Notes: generated from the letters alone by a model not told the origin. Counted from the first letter of the stretch, positions 1 through 10,599 are shown. The stretch is 64,000 bases of DNA from Cytidiella melzeri (GCA_022592445.1 JABYQR010000025.1:124001-188000); one strand, 5' to 3'. Made by a program: numbers and translations.

Positions 1-462
1 TCTTGTTCGACGTTAACGGGTATAGCAGGAGTGCGTGGGCGAGGTGGTTGACGAGGAAGTGGAGACTGGCTCCGTTCGCTGCGACGTGCGGCACGGGCTT
101 GCTCCAGTTCAAATTGAACTCGTCCACGATGGTTTGTGCGGAAACCTCGTCCACGAGGTGCAGTCGGCTGCCTTTGGGGCTGAGAGGTGGTCTGGCGGCG
201 TTGCTGCTCGTCGTAGAGCTCGGCGAGACAAGGAGTATTGTCCCCCCTTCGACGCATGTCTGCGTGAACGGAGGTGCGGATATTGTCGATGATACGGTTT
301 ACCGCTTCCTGTGGACGCGGACGTGGGCGAAGGGATTCGCGGTCGAAGGTGGCAGGAGGGGCGCGACGATTGTTAGACCGTGCGCTTTGCGAATTTCCCC
401 CCTCTCGATCGGCGCGGCGAGCTGCTCTAGCCTCAGTATTCCATTGATGGTTCGGGATGGTA
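1..462 (-). CDS. Candidate internal exon of an Arg/Gln-rich low-complexity protein, running off the left edge
   Basis: On the minus strand an open frame runs from a good 3' splice site (pyrimidine-rich tract ending CTCAG at 463-465) to the left edge of the window. The translation is strongly biased to Arg, Gln, Pro, Ser and Asn, with runs such as ARAARRADREGG, RPRPRPQEAVNRII and PRGRGFRTNHRGR, and RG-rich stretches. This composition is seen in disordered RNA- or nucleic-acid-binding tails and in retroelement gag-like proteins, but no domain is recognisable. GC content is higher than in the next 9 kb. The plus strand is also open over most of this stretch, so the strand choice rests on the splice site and on composition. 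Function unknown; it could be a chance frame in GC-rich DNA. Confidence 0.33.
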
Positions 463-465
463 CTG

Positions 466-2408
466 AGAAAGAATGTATGGTGGTAATGGTCCGTTGAAGA
501 TTCTACACGATCGTAATCGAACCTTAGCTGGTTCGGTTCGATTTGTCGAATTTGCAGAGTGTTACCTCCGGCCAGGCGAACTCGCTCTGTACGTCTTTCC
601 AAAAACTGTTCCCAGTTCCTGGAACGCTGTTCAGCCCTTTCGAAGATAGCATTGGTACGACGGGCAGGCATGTTTAAAATTCGTGGGTGAAACGGAATGC
701 GGGTCGAAGTGCTCGTCGGTTGTCGGTGTCGATCCAGAAAATAATTCTCGGAAGTGTGCAAGGAATTTCTGTGAAAGGAATAAACTGTGAGAAAAACTCT
801 TGCACAAGAGATTCTTCACGAAAATTATCCCCAAATTCGACTTCAACCGAACGATAAGCAATGGTGAAACAAATAGAGCGTGCATAACTAATATGCGAAT
901 GTGCAGGAGACAAAATCTCCGTGAAACCAAAAGTAACAAAGTTCGACATAAGCCTCTACTAGATTCTACAAAAACCGACGAATTGGGAATGCCAAGGGTG
1001 TTAACTGTGCGTCGTACACAGCTCCCTTTTAGTCCCTTGAGTCACGAGCTCAAGGTGACGCCTACTTTCCCTCCTTTCACCGCTTTTCACAGCCTCCCAA
1101 TTGTCTAAGACAAAAGACCCTTTCGATCACCTCTGGACACCACCTTATTGGGCTTTGTCCGAGTAGGTGCGTGATTCTGATAGTGAATCACAAGCCAAGA
1201 ACACTTGTGAGGTGTAGGCTACCGATTGGATGTGACTGTGCGCGTGTTCCAGGGGTAAGAAAGCAGGGGCAATTCTGTAGAAAATAGTTATGGAATAATG
1301 GGCGAGGAGAGGCGAGGCTTAGTCTACTACAACTGGGTCTTCTACTACAAAGTGGCCTACAATGTGTAGAAAGAAATGTTACTCACGAAGTAACAGTTGT
1401 GTAGTGTCGAGCTTGAGGATGGTTTCAGAGTAGAGGAGTGGTAAGAAGAGTTAGAAGCCGGGGCTCATAACCTGTTTGAAAGTTACGAGTGTAGGGGATG
1501 ACTAGGAGAGTCAACTAACTCTGGGAGTAAGTGTCTTATTATTTCTCTGCTCTCTAGGAGCTGTATATATACATGTCTGTAACTAGATTACTAATGCTAC
1601 AGTAATGTCATATGAGTAAGGATTGGTAAGGATTGGTAATCCTATGAGTAATGATTGGTAATGCACAGTCCTGCTTGCTAATACTACTGAATAGAGAATG
1701 TAAGCGATGACTGAGCATCCTACATAACTGAATGGTGCTGACTGAGCCTTTAGTAAGCTCAATACATTTGGTATATGAAATATGAGTCATGCAGAAGCCT
1801 CATGGTACTTCTGCTATTCAGTCATGGAAACTACTGGAACACGATGCCATATGGTGTAAGTATCGCATCGTGTGTGACCATAAGGATGGTGGAATCACAT
1901 GCTATGTACTATCTGTGCTTATCTATCTACATATCTAATCTACATTGTCCATAGATCTGATGTCCGATAATCAGCGATACAATCTCGCTTTGACAATGGG
2001 TTCTACACTCCCAAGCGAATGCGATGTCGGGCGGATAAGAGCGCGGGGTATTTCGTCGCGGCGACGAACGAAGGGAATGTGGCGGTTTGAGGGATGGGCG
2101 TGCGACGGGAAAAAACATCACTGAGATGGGTGTGAAACACCGCTCCGACAACCAGCCCATCATACCATCTGTCTATAGCCAGTTTATCTAGACCAGCAAT
2201 AATGGACATTGAGCATACATAATTATCATTATATGCACAGTTCAACTATCTGACCACCATGTTATGTGTGATTGAACATGCACAGTGCAGGCAGAGGCTA
2301 CGAGAGACTTGGGCAATAGATGTATTGATCCCTCTTTGCTTGAGCTGGAATGGACAGAGCAGAACGAGCAAATGACATAGTGGAAACAACAACAAGATGT
2401 AGATACAA
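466..2408. other. Gene-poor stretch with degenerate short repeats
   Basis: No convincing exon chain was found on either strand. At about 1616-1662 the unit GGATTGGTAA recurs three to four times with small changes. At about 2010-2125 a GC-rich island lies in otherwise AT-rich DNA; its minus strand is open (it includes SRRTPIPQTATFPSF) but has no recognisable family. The rest looks like decayed intergenic or repeat DNA. Confidence 0.4.
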
Positions 2409-3171
2409 CTAACTCAAAGTACAATTAAACAATGCGAGCTGCCCCTGAAATTCTGTCCAAATATCCCTGTGAATCTCCTCGCGCGTATGTGCAGCTACAA
2501 TTTCAGGTAGGAGCTTCTGTGGTGGGCCAGGGGCACGCTTCGGCTTGAAGCGCACCATCCAGGATTTGAGAAAGCTGCCTTCAAAAGGAATGCTGGTGTT
2601 CCAATCAGGCCAGTTGGAGCCAGCAGGAAATTTGGGATAGGTGCCGACAAACGCCATCCAGTACAGCAAAACACCCCACGACCACTGGGGATGTGTCCAG
2701 CCTAAGACAGTTGTGAGGAGCTAACACTCGACACTGTCTAGAAGCAATGCCCAGGACGCAAACAACTTGCAGTTGAAATGTTTGAGGTTGGTTGCCAACA
2801 TAAGCGGGTAGTCCAAGTTGGTCTCCTGTGCTGAAAGTGTGAGGTGCATGTCGCTCAACGCAAGGCGCGATGTACTTACTGGTGGGAGGGTGACCGCAAA
2901 GTCATAATTGGCCTTTTTGCCTTTCACCTTTGCAGGGCAAACTGTTGCCGTGGGAAATCCAGCAGCCTCAGGAGGCACTGCAACTGTTACTGTGAGGGGC
3001 TGTGAGAATGTCAGTGTTTGAGCAGGGGGCTTGATACCGTAGTGGGCTTACCACTGAGTCCAATGTGTGTGATAAGCCGTGGATTTTGATCCACAAGGGA
3101 ACACGACGGAAGTTGTCAACCCCTTCGCCGTGTTGGTGTGGTCCAGGATTGACCATGAAAATGGTTGCCAT
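2409..3171 (-). CDS. Unrecognised protein, about four exons
   Basis: A start at 3171 (MATIFMVNPGPHQHGEG) opens an exon ending DSV at a GTAAGC donor. The next exon (PLTVTVAVPPEAAGFP...VTLPP) follows a CTCACAG acceptor, ends at GTAAGTACA and joins an exon starting ETNLDYPLMLATNLKHFNCK. The last exon (WTHPQWSWGVLLYW...ALFNCTLS) ends at a stop at 2409-2411. The first two introns have normal length and keep frame. The last junction is unclear: in-frame donors leave an intron of only about 24-33 nt, so that joint may be wrong or a short deletion may have occurred. The protein would be about 220 residues, Trp- and Pro-rich near its C-terminus, with no signal peptide. The family is unrecognised. It lies beside a retroelement fragment, so a transposon-derived origin is possible. 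Confidence 0.5.
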
Positions 3172-3477
3172 GGTCGAGGAGAGTGTGAGATGTGGAGAGG
3201 GCTGGTAACGCTGACCAAAACGTTGACAAAGGGGAGAAAGCCAACGCCAAGGGAGTTCGCACAGTCACATGTGCCTCTCTGTTGAGATCAAACAATCTCA
3301 AACACATCAATGGGCTCGTACAGTCCTCCACTTTCTCTATGACGTGTGCACAAAGCTTGAGCAACATTATAAAAAGTGAGTAACCCAGTTGCTGTCTGGT
3401 ATTGCACAATATTACATAACTTAGGTTGTGATCGTGGTACCTTCATCCACATCCTTAGCAGCTGGATGAGTGGCTGT

Positions 3478-3606
3478 TCAATCTACAGCTTGCCAGATCC
3501 CTGCTCGGCGGAAGATCATCTTCATGGCAAACAACCAATCATAGCAGTTGCTAGCATTGAGCTTGGTAACAATAGCAAGGAGCGAGTTGACATTGACGGG
3601 AGCCAT
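3478..3606 (-). pseudogene. Copia-type retrotransposon gag fragment
   Basis: The minus strand encodes a 42-residue start (MAPVNVNSLLAIVTKLNASN) followed by CYDWLFAMKMIFRRAGIWQAVD and a stop. The pattern 'KLNxSNYxxWxFxMKMxLxRAGxWxAxD' is the classic start of Ty1/Copia gag polyproteins, where it precedes the capsid-like region. Reading through the stop, the frame continues with a plausible PAAKDVDEGTT segment, which indicates an internal stop in an old copy rather than a short real protein. No protease, integrase or reverse transcriptase follows nearby, so this is a 5' scrap of a dead element. Confidence 0.6.
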
Positions 3607-4009
3607 GATAGCGAGCAGCAAGTAAAGAATGAGAGCAAGTTAAGTGAGCAGCGGCTTTGGGCTCATAACCTATTGGAGTGAGGACCAGGCATGAACAAGA
3701 CAAGGTAAACCACTTGATAGAAGAGAAGGCAAGTTGTAGATACATGATGTAGGTACTTCTTGATTAGACTCCCGATCAACTGTATAGTCTGGGAAACTCC
3801 GCGTAGTGTGAGTTGCACTGGCGAGGAACTCACCCAACAATAGGCTGTGTGTGATTGTTACACACATTGGAAAATGAAAATTAGTAACAAACTGCTAATA
3901 GATATCTCATCATCAGTCTATAAGAGCAGGGATCTGCTGAGTTTCTATGAGAGTTTGAGCAATCCTTTGATAATTTGGCCATAACTTCCTCACTTCTTCT
4001 ACAGGATGG

Positions 4010-4345
4010 AATATCTTGCTACCAGCATGTTGGTGACACATAGGGCTGTCCATTAATATATGATATGTGTTCATTTGTGCCCATTTGCAAGCTGGTAAAG
4101 ATCAAAACCTGTATTTTCAACAGAAATGTGATGCAATACAAAGTTCTGAAGGGTTAGTAACAAAGCCAATGTGGTGCCATCAGGTCAACTTATAATAGTG
4201 ATACAGAACTGCTACTGAGTGTATTGCTTATGACATTCCCACAATATGGGGAACATTTGCATAACATCTGCGGGAGCATCAAAGCAGTTGCCTGCACTGG
4301 AACAATTCTATCTTCAGTCTTAAGAAATTGTAACTTCTCTTTTCA
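4010..4345 (-). repeat. Coding-repeat family, copy 3 (degenerate)
   Basis: This copy aligns with the stretches near 6.0, 7.0 and 7.3 kb. Shared landmarks on the plus strand are GGGCTGTCCATTAATATATG, a CATTTGCAAGCTGGTAAAG-like segment, TACTGAGTGTATTGC and GCATCAAAGCAGTTGCCTGC. The minus-strand reading retains only pieces of the motif seen in better copies (FSDVTLLSPQVWDFDG). No intact frame remains. Confidence 0.55.
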
Positions 4346-4896
4346 CCACAGCAGAAATTTGTTGGATGGCAGCTGGCCCCTCCATGGTATTGTTGTTGCT
4401 GTGTGGTACTACATGGAAGCTGCTTCTACCTCTGGCTTTGTTCATACTGCAGTCCAGAATGGACTACAGTCTGCAGGTTGCAACAAAATCCCCGGTAGTT
4501 GCCAGCCAAGAGGTGCTTTTGTCAATCAATCAATTCTTAGGCTGAATAATTAGGGCAAGACCATTCCACAAGTCTTGCATCAATGTGTCACTCTGCGGCA
4601 GAGCAATCAGATGCACACAGCGCTTGGGGAAATACCTTGTTGAGATTGAATAAAATTTCCAGATGTACCTTTGGGGCTCCTGTTTCTGGCAAAAAACATA
4701 ATCTGCAAAATTGGTAATGTCCTCAACTTTTGTAGCTTTATGGCAGCACATCATGTAAGACAGTCTTGCAGTAACACATCAATAGTTGCACATTGTTCTT
4801 TCCATTCTAAGAGTGTTCCGGAGTGCTCCAGGGTCAATGATTTTGACTGCTCCATGGATACAGTGAGCTACAGTGACTTCCTTGGCTACTGTCATG

Positions 4897-5346
4897 CTAT
4901 ACAGGAGGTTTAGGTGCTCCAATATTTCTAGGCCTCTGCTTCCCTCCCCTACCCTTTGGTTGTCTAGGTGCTCCAATTTTTCTCATCTTTTTTCTCCTTC
5001 CCTTCCTTTCCAATGGGAGCACCGCATCTTTTACAGGCAGAGGAGCAAACTGCACTTTAGGAGTCTTGGGAGCCTGAGGAGTCTCAGCGGCCTGAGGATT
5101 TACAGAGCTACTACCCGCTTTCTGGATACGCCAGAGGGCTACAGTACGATCCCTATGTTTAGCAATCTTGTAATACCTGAAGCTACCCTTCAGCCATTCA
5201 AACATTCGTTTCTCCAAGTGAGCAGGATGGTTGTAGGATGAACAGCATGGCACTTTACTGTCATATGGGGCAGCAGACACAGCCATGGGATAGATTGTGC
5301 TGGTAACAATGGTAGCAAGCAAAATAAGAGAGGCTGAGAATCGCAT
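4897..5346 (-). CDS. Small secreted basic protein with repeated C-terminal tail
   Basis: A single-exon frame of 149 residues starts at 5346 (MRFSASLILLATIVTSTIYP). The first 24 or so residues form a typical signal peptide: Arg near the start, a hydrophobic core, then an Ala-Ala-Pro cleavage region (MAVSAAPYD). The mature part has a CC pair, a middle with aromatic and basic residues, a Pro/Ala/Thr-rich linker and a very basic tail where a KIGAP/NIGAPKPP unit occurs twice around KGRGGKQRPR. An in-frame ATG 12 codons upstream would bury the signal peptide, so the downstream ATG was chosen. It would be secreted and may bind polyanions or cell wall, by composition only. The repeated nucleotide block (TAGGTGCTCCAAT) suggests a recent tail duplication. 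No family is recognised; small secreted proteins of this kind are common and fast-evolving in basidiomycetes. Confidence 0.55.
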   Translation of the reverse strand: MRFSASLILLATIVTSTIYPMAVSAAPYDSKVPCCSSYNHPAHLEKRMFEWLKGSFRYYKIAKHRDRTVALWRIQKAGSSSVNPQAAETPQAPKTPKVQFAPLPVKDAVLPLERKGRRKKMRKIGAPRQPKGRGGKQRPRNIGAPKPPV

Positions 5347-5399
5347 AATGGTCTTATATATTTCAGAATAATTAGTAGGCAATCCAAGGCAAGTGTGAC

Positions 5400-5830
5400 A
5401 TCCACAACAATGTACTCACTGTCTGCACTGAAGCAACAGAGGTGTGTCAAAGGGCAAGTTAAATAGGATATAGCAAGACAGCTAGCTGTAAGAGCAGCTT
5501 CAGTACAATAGCCCAAGGCAGGTGTTAAATCAGACCACAATATACTTACCAACCAGTGCTGAAGCAACAGATAGTACTAGAGTAATGGGATGCAGTATGA
5601 GGATGAAGGCAAGGGACTTCTTATGTCCCTGTAGCTCATGTGCAGTGCTGATGAAACAAACAGCACACACACAGCAGAGAATATAGGGGCTGAAAATGTT
5701 TGAGGTTAGCGTCTGTTTCAGCAGATTTAAAGTTTGATACTGAATGAGAAAACCTGTATGGAAATAATAGACAACCAATTCAATGATGACTCCTTGATGT
5801 GTTCCTGTTTCAATTTGCTGCCAACAGTGG
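5400..5830 (-). other. Hydrophobic exon-like segments, possible membrane-protein remnant
   Basis: Two minus-strand segments end in near-identical donor contexts: CTGTTGCTTCAG is followed a few bases later by GTAAGTA near 5550 and by GTGAGTA near 5415. The upstream segment encodes two hydrophobic stretches (IFSPYILCCVCAVCFIS and LAFILILHPITLVLSVASAL) that could be transmembrane helices. A complete frame could not be assembled. This may be a decayed or partly duplicated multi-pass protein. Confidence 0.25.
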
Positions 5831-5859
5831 TGCAACCACTGTACTGCAGCATTTGCACT

Positions 5860-6185
5860 TTGTCTGGTCTTTCCTCACAATTCCTGAAGAATGAGGCAAA
5901 ATTGACCCAGTGTGCATCAGCACATTGATGCTTTTTCAGATGTGACCCTTGTGTCCACAAAAGCATGGGATTTTGATGGCAGAGTTAACCATAACAGTTT
6001 CAATATCAAAGCAATGAATGCAGTTGATGGCATCAAACTGGCCTTATTATCAGGCCTGAAGAACTTTGTATCAGATCACTTCATGATTATCACTTACTGC
6101 ACATAGGTAAAGATATATACACACTATACACCACTGGATAGCTCTATACTGTGCCAACATCCTGGGCCTCAAAGTTTTTCCAAAA
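5860..6185 (+). repeat. Coding-repeat family, copy 1
   Basis: This plus-strand copy encodes HIDAFSDVTLVSTKAWDFDG followed by RVNHNSFNIKAMNAVDGIK and a stop near 6106. It is an inverted match to the stretch at 6835-7170: the reverse complement of 7060-7125 reproduces CAGCACATTGATGCTTTTTC and the bases around it almost exactly. The flanking text (AAGAATGAGGCAAAATTGAC) also matches, so the repeat begins upstream of the conserved motif. Confidence 0.6.
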
Positions 6186-6321
6186 AGCTGCAATTGGAGT
6201 AGAAAAGAGCAAATTATGGCCAGTTACTGAAAGAAAAAGGCTGTTCAGACTCACATGAAAACTCTGTTCTTGAACTGTGAAACCTTTTCTGTTGATTTCT
6301 GCACTGTTTTGTTGTCAATGA

Positions 6322-6567
6322 AACTGCCACAGGCTGTGTTCTGATGGTAAGTCCTGCTTAGGGAGCAACTAGTGGCTGTGAAACTTTGTGGAACAATCAG
6401 ATGCAGTGCTTGCTGCTGATGCAATCACATCCTGTTGATGTCTGAACTGCCCCATCTCCACTGGAACTGCCACAGGCTGTGTTCTGATTGTAACTCCTGC
6501 TTAGGGAGCAACTAGTGGCTGTGGACCTTTTTGAAACGATCAGTTGCAGTGCTTGCTGCTGATGCAA
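6322..6567. repeat. Imperfect tandem duplication, period about 143 bp
   Basis: The segment starting AACTGCCACAGGCTGTGTTC at 6322 recurs at 6465. Both units continue through CCTGCTTAGGGAGCAACTAG and a TGCAGTGCTTGCTGCTGATG block, with scattered substitutions. The repeat has no coding frame and is probably a local duplication inside decayed repeat DNA. Confidence 0.7.
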
Positions 6568-6834
6568 CCACAAATTTACATTGTCCAAGAATTTAGGGGT
6601 TGAGAATGTTTTGTTAGCTTCAAAAGTCCTGGTAATTCTTGCTCAGAGCCAATAATATTTATGGCATGTCTTCTGATTGTATCCCTTGTTCAGAGAGCAA
6701 GACATTTCTATAGATTGCTGTACATGTGTACCTGACCAGAATTTGACATCATGTGCCAACAAGAGTGGAATTTGGATCTGAGTCTGAGTGACTTTTTTCA
6801 GTAGACTGGCCATAAGTCGCTGATTTGCACTTCA

Positions 6835-7170
6835 ATTGACATGGTTTTGTACCAGGATGTTGCCACAAGATAGGGCTACTCAATGGTGTATAATATGTAC
6901 CAATTTCTACCCATATGCAATCTGTCAAAATCAAAAAGTGCATTCTGGTTGCAAAAGTGATCTGATACAAATTTATAGAGGGCTGATAATGAAGTCAGTT
7001 CAACACCACCAACTGTATTCATTGCGTTGATGCTGAAACTGTTACTGCCTGTATTCTCCCATCAAAATCCCACACTTGGGGGGAGAGGAGGGTCACATCT
7101 GAAAAAGCATCAATGTGCTGGAGCACACTGAACAATTCTTCTTCATTCTTCCTGATTTGTGACCACCATT
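6835..7170 (-). repeat. Coding-repeat family, copy 2
   Basis: The minus strand encodes RKNEEELFSVLQHIDAFSDV then TLLSPQVWDFDGRIQ, preceded by a hydrophobic start (MSFIVVVFFLSLTSIM at 7225) and ended by a stop at 7019. Beyond the stop, related reading frames (YQITFATRMHF, YTPLSSPILWQHPG) still align with copy 1. The family is unknown. Conservation of protein-level motifs between inverted copies suggests a once-coding mobile or amplified gene. Confidence 0.55.
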
Positions 7171-7249
7171 GCCGGCACATTATAGATGTTAGTGATAAAA
7201 AAAAGACCACCACAATGAAAGACATGTTGCAGTGCAGCCATGATTGATT

Positions 7250-7430
7250 GCACCAAAGAAAGCGAGTGTGGTGCCATCAATTCACTCCATTATGATGATA
7301 CAGGAACTGTTGCTGAGTGTATTGCCCATCAAATTCCCACGCTTTGGGGGACAGACATGTTAAATCTATCGGGACATCAAAGCAGTCACCTGCACTGGAA
7401 TGATTCTACTTCATTCTTCTGGAATTATAA
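7250..7430 (-). repeat. Coding-repeat family, copy 4 (short)
   Basis: The minus strand reads CFDVPIDLTCLSPKAWEFDG, the same motif as copies 1 and 2 with substitutions. The plus strand shares TGTGGTGCCATCA, GCTGAGTGTATTGC and GCATCAAAGCAGT-like words with copy 3 at about 4.2 kb. Stops interrupt it on both sides. Confidence 0.55.
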
Positions 7431-7439
7431 TATGTAGCC

Positions 7440-9424
7440 ATTCAGTAGCAGTAAGTATGTATCCATGTTTTGACTCTTGGACTGCAATGCTGAATGCTGC
7501 TAGAAAGATGATTGCCCCCTATCCAATTTTCATGTATCACAAAACTAGTTGCCATCTGGTATGATAGGAGGATAAGGGGTGTTTCAAGTTTGATCACATA
7601 TGTACCACTGCTAGTGCACTTCAAGGACTATCTTCCCAGCTTTGAAAGTCCCCCTTCGTTGCAAGCTTGCACTGGTTGGTACGTATCATATCCACTGCAC
7701 AATTACAAAATCTCCTTCTGATACATTCATAGCTCATCTTGCTTTTTTACTCACTTCAAAATTGCAACATTAATTCCTATACCCCAGCCAATCAACCTCT
7801 TTTGTTACTCTTTCCATGTGCTGTTATATTGCTGTTGCTCTTGCATTACTTGCTACTGTTGGTCCAACTGTATCCAGAACAACTCTTTCTACATCTGTGT
7901 CTTCAGATGCACCATCAAACACTGACATTATGGCCACTACCAGGAGCAATGTTGACCCTGCCACTGCTATGCAGGTTGGCATATCACAGCCAGTGCTAAG
8001 CATGGAAAGTGGCCAAACATAGTAAGCCAACTCTGCAAATCAATGTTGAATACAATATTCAATTTGCTTTCTGCAGCTGTTGCCGTGCAGGACCTATACA
8101 GTATATGAAGCAACTCTTTCGTGGTAAAGGTTCATCACACCTCAAGAACCCAGCTTCGCCTGTACCTGAGCCTTCTTATACACCTATCATTGAATATCCA
8201 CTGGCCAAATGGCAGATCTTCCCCCAGAGATTGCAAGAAAGAGAGAAATTCATATCACAAATGTAGCCAAAAGAATTCATCAAATGGTTGGATAGCCAAG
8301 AAGAAAAGGTGCGCAAAAAGGCAATCCGAGTAGTGCAGACAATGCCAGATTACCGTCAGAAACTGTGGAACAAATCAGATCTCTAAGGTGACTCTGTTCA
8401 CAGATGTTTCATGTAACATCTAACTTTCTGTTTAGATCTGAAGAATATCGCGATATGCTCAGAGAGTATGGGCCTTTTAGGGACCTCTTCAATTAGTGTG
8501 GCAAATAATCCAGACTGGGTATTCAGATTGGTCAGACAATAGTCAGAGCATTGTACAAGGTATGAAGACTTCATGCCAAAGTAGAAGGCAATGTACATGA
8601 GAAGAGTAGTTGTGATTTTATCAGGTATACTATTTGCTGCCAAAAGTTTCTGGAATGGGTCTCATTATGTGAGCAACACATACCATGACACAAAGTCTGG
8701 ATTGCCTCAACACAACACACCTTTGGCACAGGCACAACTTTGTGTGTAGTATACTGTGACAAGTGGCAGCGGGGCCAGCATGCAGCAAATGCAATCCATA
8801 AACAGTGAAGCTGTGTTTACTACTCCACCTATGCAACAAAGTAGAGAGATCAAGTGGCAGATTTTGACCGCACTAAAATCTACTTACATCTATTAGTAAG
8901 CTATTACTGTAGATTTACAACTGTAGGGGGCCTAGGTGTGACTTGTGACTGCCTATGTTACTAAATTTCAGCAACATTACAGCAGGCAGACACATGACAA
9001 TTGTTGTGAACTCACTGGGGTCACACTTTGTCACATACTCAGCCTGCACCACAGGCGCGGCATGATAGAATTTCAGGTTGAGTACCTAAATATAAGAACA
9101 TTGGCAGAGCTGTGATCTGTGATACTCACTTTACTATCATCATCAGAGGGCCAGCTGTGACCTGTGATGTCCGCTACAGTTATAAAAGTACAGTATACTT
9201 CTTGAATTGAGATAACTCAGTGTTGCCTAGATAGGCACTTGAGTGGGTAAGATTATCTTTGCCAACAACATTACATATCAGTGCTATCACAATCGACAAC
9301 TTGAGCAAGTTGATTTGCTAATGGTGATGACTTTTGTGTATGATCACACTTATGACAATTTTATGACCTGGGCTAAGAAAAGACTATCACAAATAGTGCC
9401 CATTGCAACAGTATCTTCAGACCC
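7440..9424. other. No gene assignable; decayed coding-like scraps
   Basis: A plus-strand stretch at about 8100-8385 reads like a protein tail (SPVPEPSYTPIIEYPLAKWQ, then after a stop PKEFIKWLDSQEEKVRKKA and TMPDYRQKLWNKSDL). It has an in-frame stop and no recognisable family. The rest shows no consistent frames or splice pattern on either strand. Confidence 0.4.
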
Positions 9425-9830
9425 CCCCCAGTAGCATTGAGCCTCCCAGTACTTTGAAAGTTGAGATCCTGCACCAATCTTTCTGCCCTGTTTGCCTGTC
9501 CGGAATGTTCCAGAAGATGGGTGCCTGTGAATAGCTAGTTGATTGGGAGCTGCTTTCAGCAGTGTTTGCATGCATTGGTTTGACCTTCATAACGGCACAT
9601 GGGGATGATTTTGCACTCGGTGTTGTGCTGGACAACGGAGTATTATGCAGCTTGGTAGACAACAAATGGGGGTCTTGCTGTTGTAACATGCAGTCGATTG
9701 CCAAGATACCTGCTGACTGCATGACCATCTACTTGTCAGATTATTTTTCACAGCTCCGACAAGAATGAAAGCAGTGAAGCAGCGTGAGGTGGAGTCTTGC
9801 GCCAAACTGCGGTCATCCAAGCGACAAGGA
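9425..9830 (-). pseudogene. Aldo-keto reductase pseudogene fragment, related to the gene at 25.3-26.9 kb
   Basis: The minus strand carries decayed pieces of the same protein as the intact aldo-keto reductase at 25.3-26.9 kb, in the same order. PPFVVYQAA, then a stop, then YSVVQHNTECKIIPMCRYEG matches the intact TPFVVYQAAYSVVQRDAERE/IIPMCRHEG. Further on, SGTFRT/GKQGRKIGAG matches SGHIRT/GEQGRKFGAGW. At the DNA level GGCACATGGGGATGATTTTGC parallels the intact gene. Exons encoding the catalytic Asp, Tyr, Lys and His are missing, there is at least one internal stop and the frame shifts between blocks. It is a truncated duplicate with no function expected. Confidence 0.7.
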
Positions 9831-9949
9831 TAGTGAATGAGTGTAGATCTGCAGACAAGTAACAATGCATTTCCAATTCAGTAATCACAGTAATCACAGC
9901 TTGAATATTGAACAGTGGTCTCCACTTTCCTGTTCAGAACACCTTTTCA

Positions 9950-10015
9950 GTCAGACTCCTACCAAGTCGCTGTTTGTCAGGAGAGCAGAGATATGCTGGG
10001 TCTCGAGGGGTATTT
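9950..10015 (-). repeat. LTR-like fragment, inverted match to 18.9 kb
   Basis: The stretch CAGACTCCTACC/AAGTCGC ... GAGAGCAGAGATATGCTGGG/TCTCGAGG matches the reverse complement of 18905-18965 with few differences. The right-hand copy lies at the 3' end of an LTR-like block, so this is probably the end of a second copy in the opposite orientation. Confidence 0.65.
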
Positions 10016-10030
10016 GGTTGTGTTGTGTAG

Positions 10031-10139
10031 CTTACCTCCCTCCAACAACTGGCATATAACAACCGTAAACAATGATTGGCGCCATGGCCGGCACACGCAG
10101 ACTTTCAAGTAAACTCGCAGACACTAAAAAAAAAACCAG
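10031..10139 (+). repeat. Inner inverted repeat, left arm
   Basis: About 108 bp match the reverse complement of 17604-17711 at roughly 85% identity by eye, with anchors ACTGGCATATAACA, AATGATT and ACTTTCAAGTAAACT. Both arms contain an ATG opening similar peptides: MIGAMAGTRRLSSKLADTKK here and MISATASTRGLSSKLADAQK on the right. Here the frame stops after about 26 codons. The arm could be a true terminal inverted repeat, or the duplicated 5' end of the DUF6589-like gene. Confidence 0.65.
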
Positions 10140-10387
10140 TGTTCCTGAGTAGTTGTGACGTCTGACAACAAAGTGCTTCAACTTCTGATATTCATCCACA
10201 ACATGGAACAGCAGTCCAAATTTTCTGGTCAATCTGGACTACCTACAACTCATATGTTGAGCATAGCTACATCCATCATGTATGAGCACAGCCACGTCCA
10301 TCATACCGGTACTCTGGGTACCCTCATTTCTGTTTCACATTCCTTGATTGGTATCATTATTTGCCTCTGGTACACAGCCCCAGCATG

Positions 10388-10395
10388 TATATAAG
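10388..10395 (+). promoter_or_regulatory. TATA-like box upstream of the helicase pseudogene
   Basis: TATATAAG lies about 230 bp before the first helicase-like codons and is followed by a C/A-rich leader (CCTGAACCACCACCACGC). The spacing and context resemble a pol II promoter, but no transcript start can be read from sequence alone. Confidence 0.25.
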
Positions 10396-10599
10396 ACCGC
10401 TGTAGAGCTGTAAATAGATAGACAGTCCTTTAACCTGAACCACCACCACGCTTACAGCTAACTTCACTAGCATCTCAGGTGAGCTTCTTCAACATCCCCT
10501 AAGTTGCCTGTTGGTCCAGTGCCTGTGAAGGACACTGTTCCACATCATACACAGCAGCAAGTGCCATCTATTTAAGAAATCTGCTCATCATGTCAAGCA

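Noticed and set aside
3..497. Plus-strand open frame of 164 codons at the left edge
   Set aside because: It lies opposite the minus-strand Arg/Gln-rich frame, has no splice or family support, and its openness follows from GC-rich composition.
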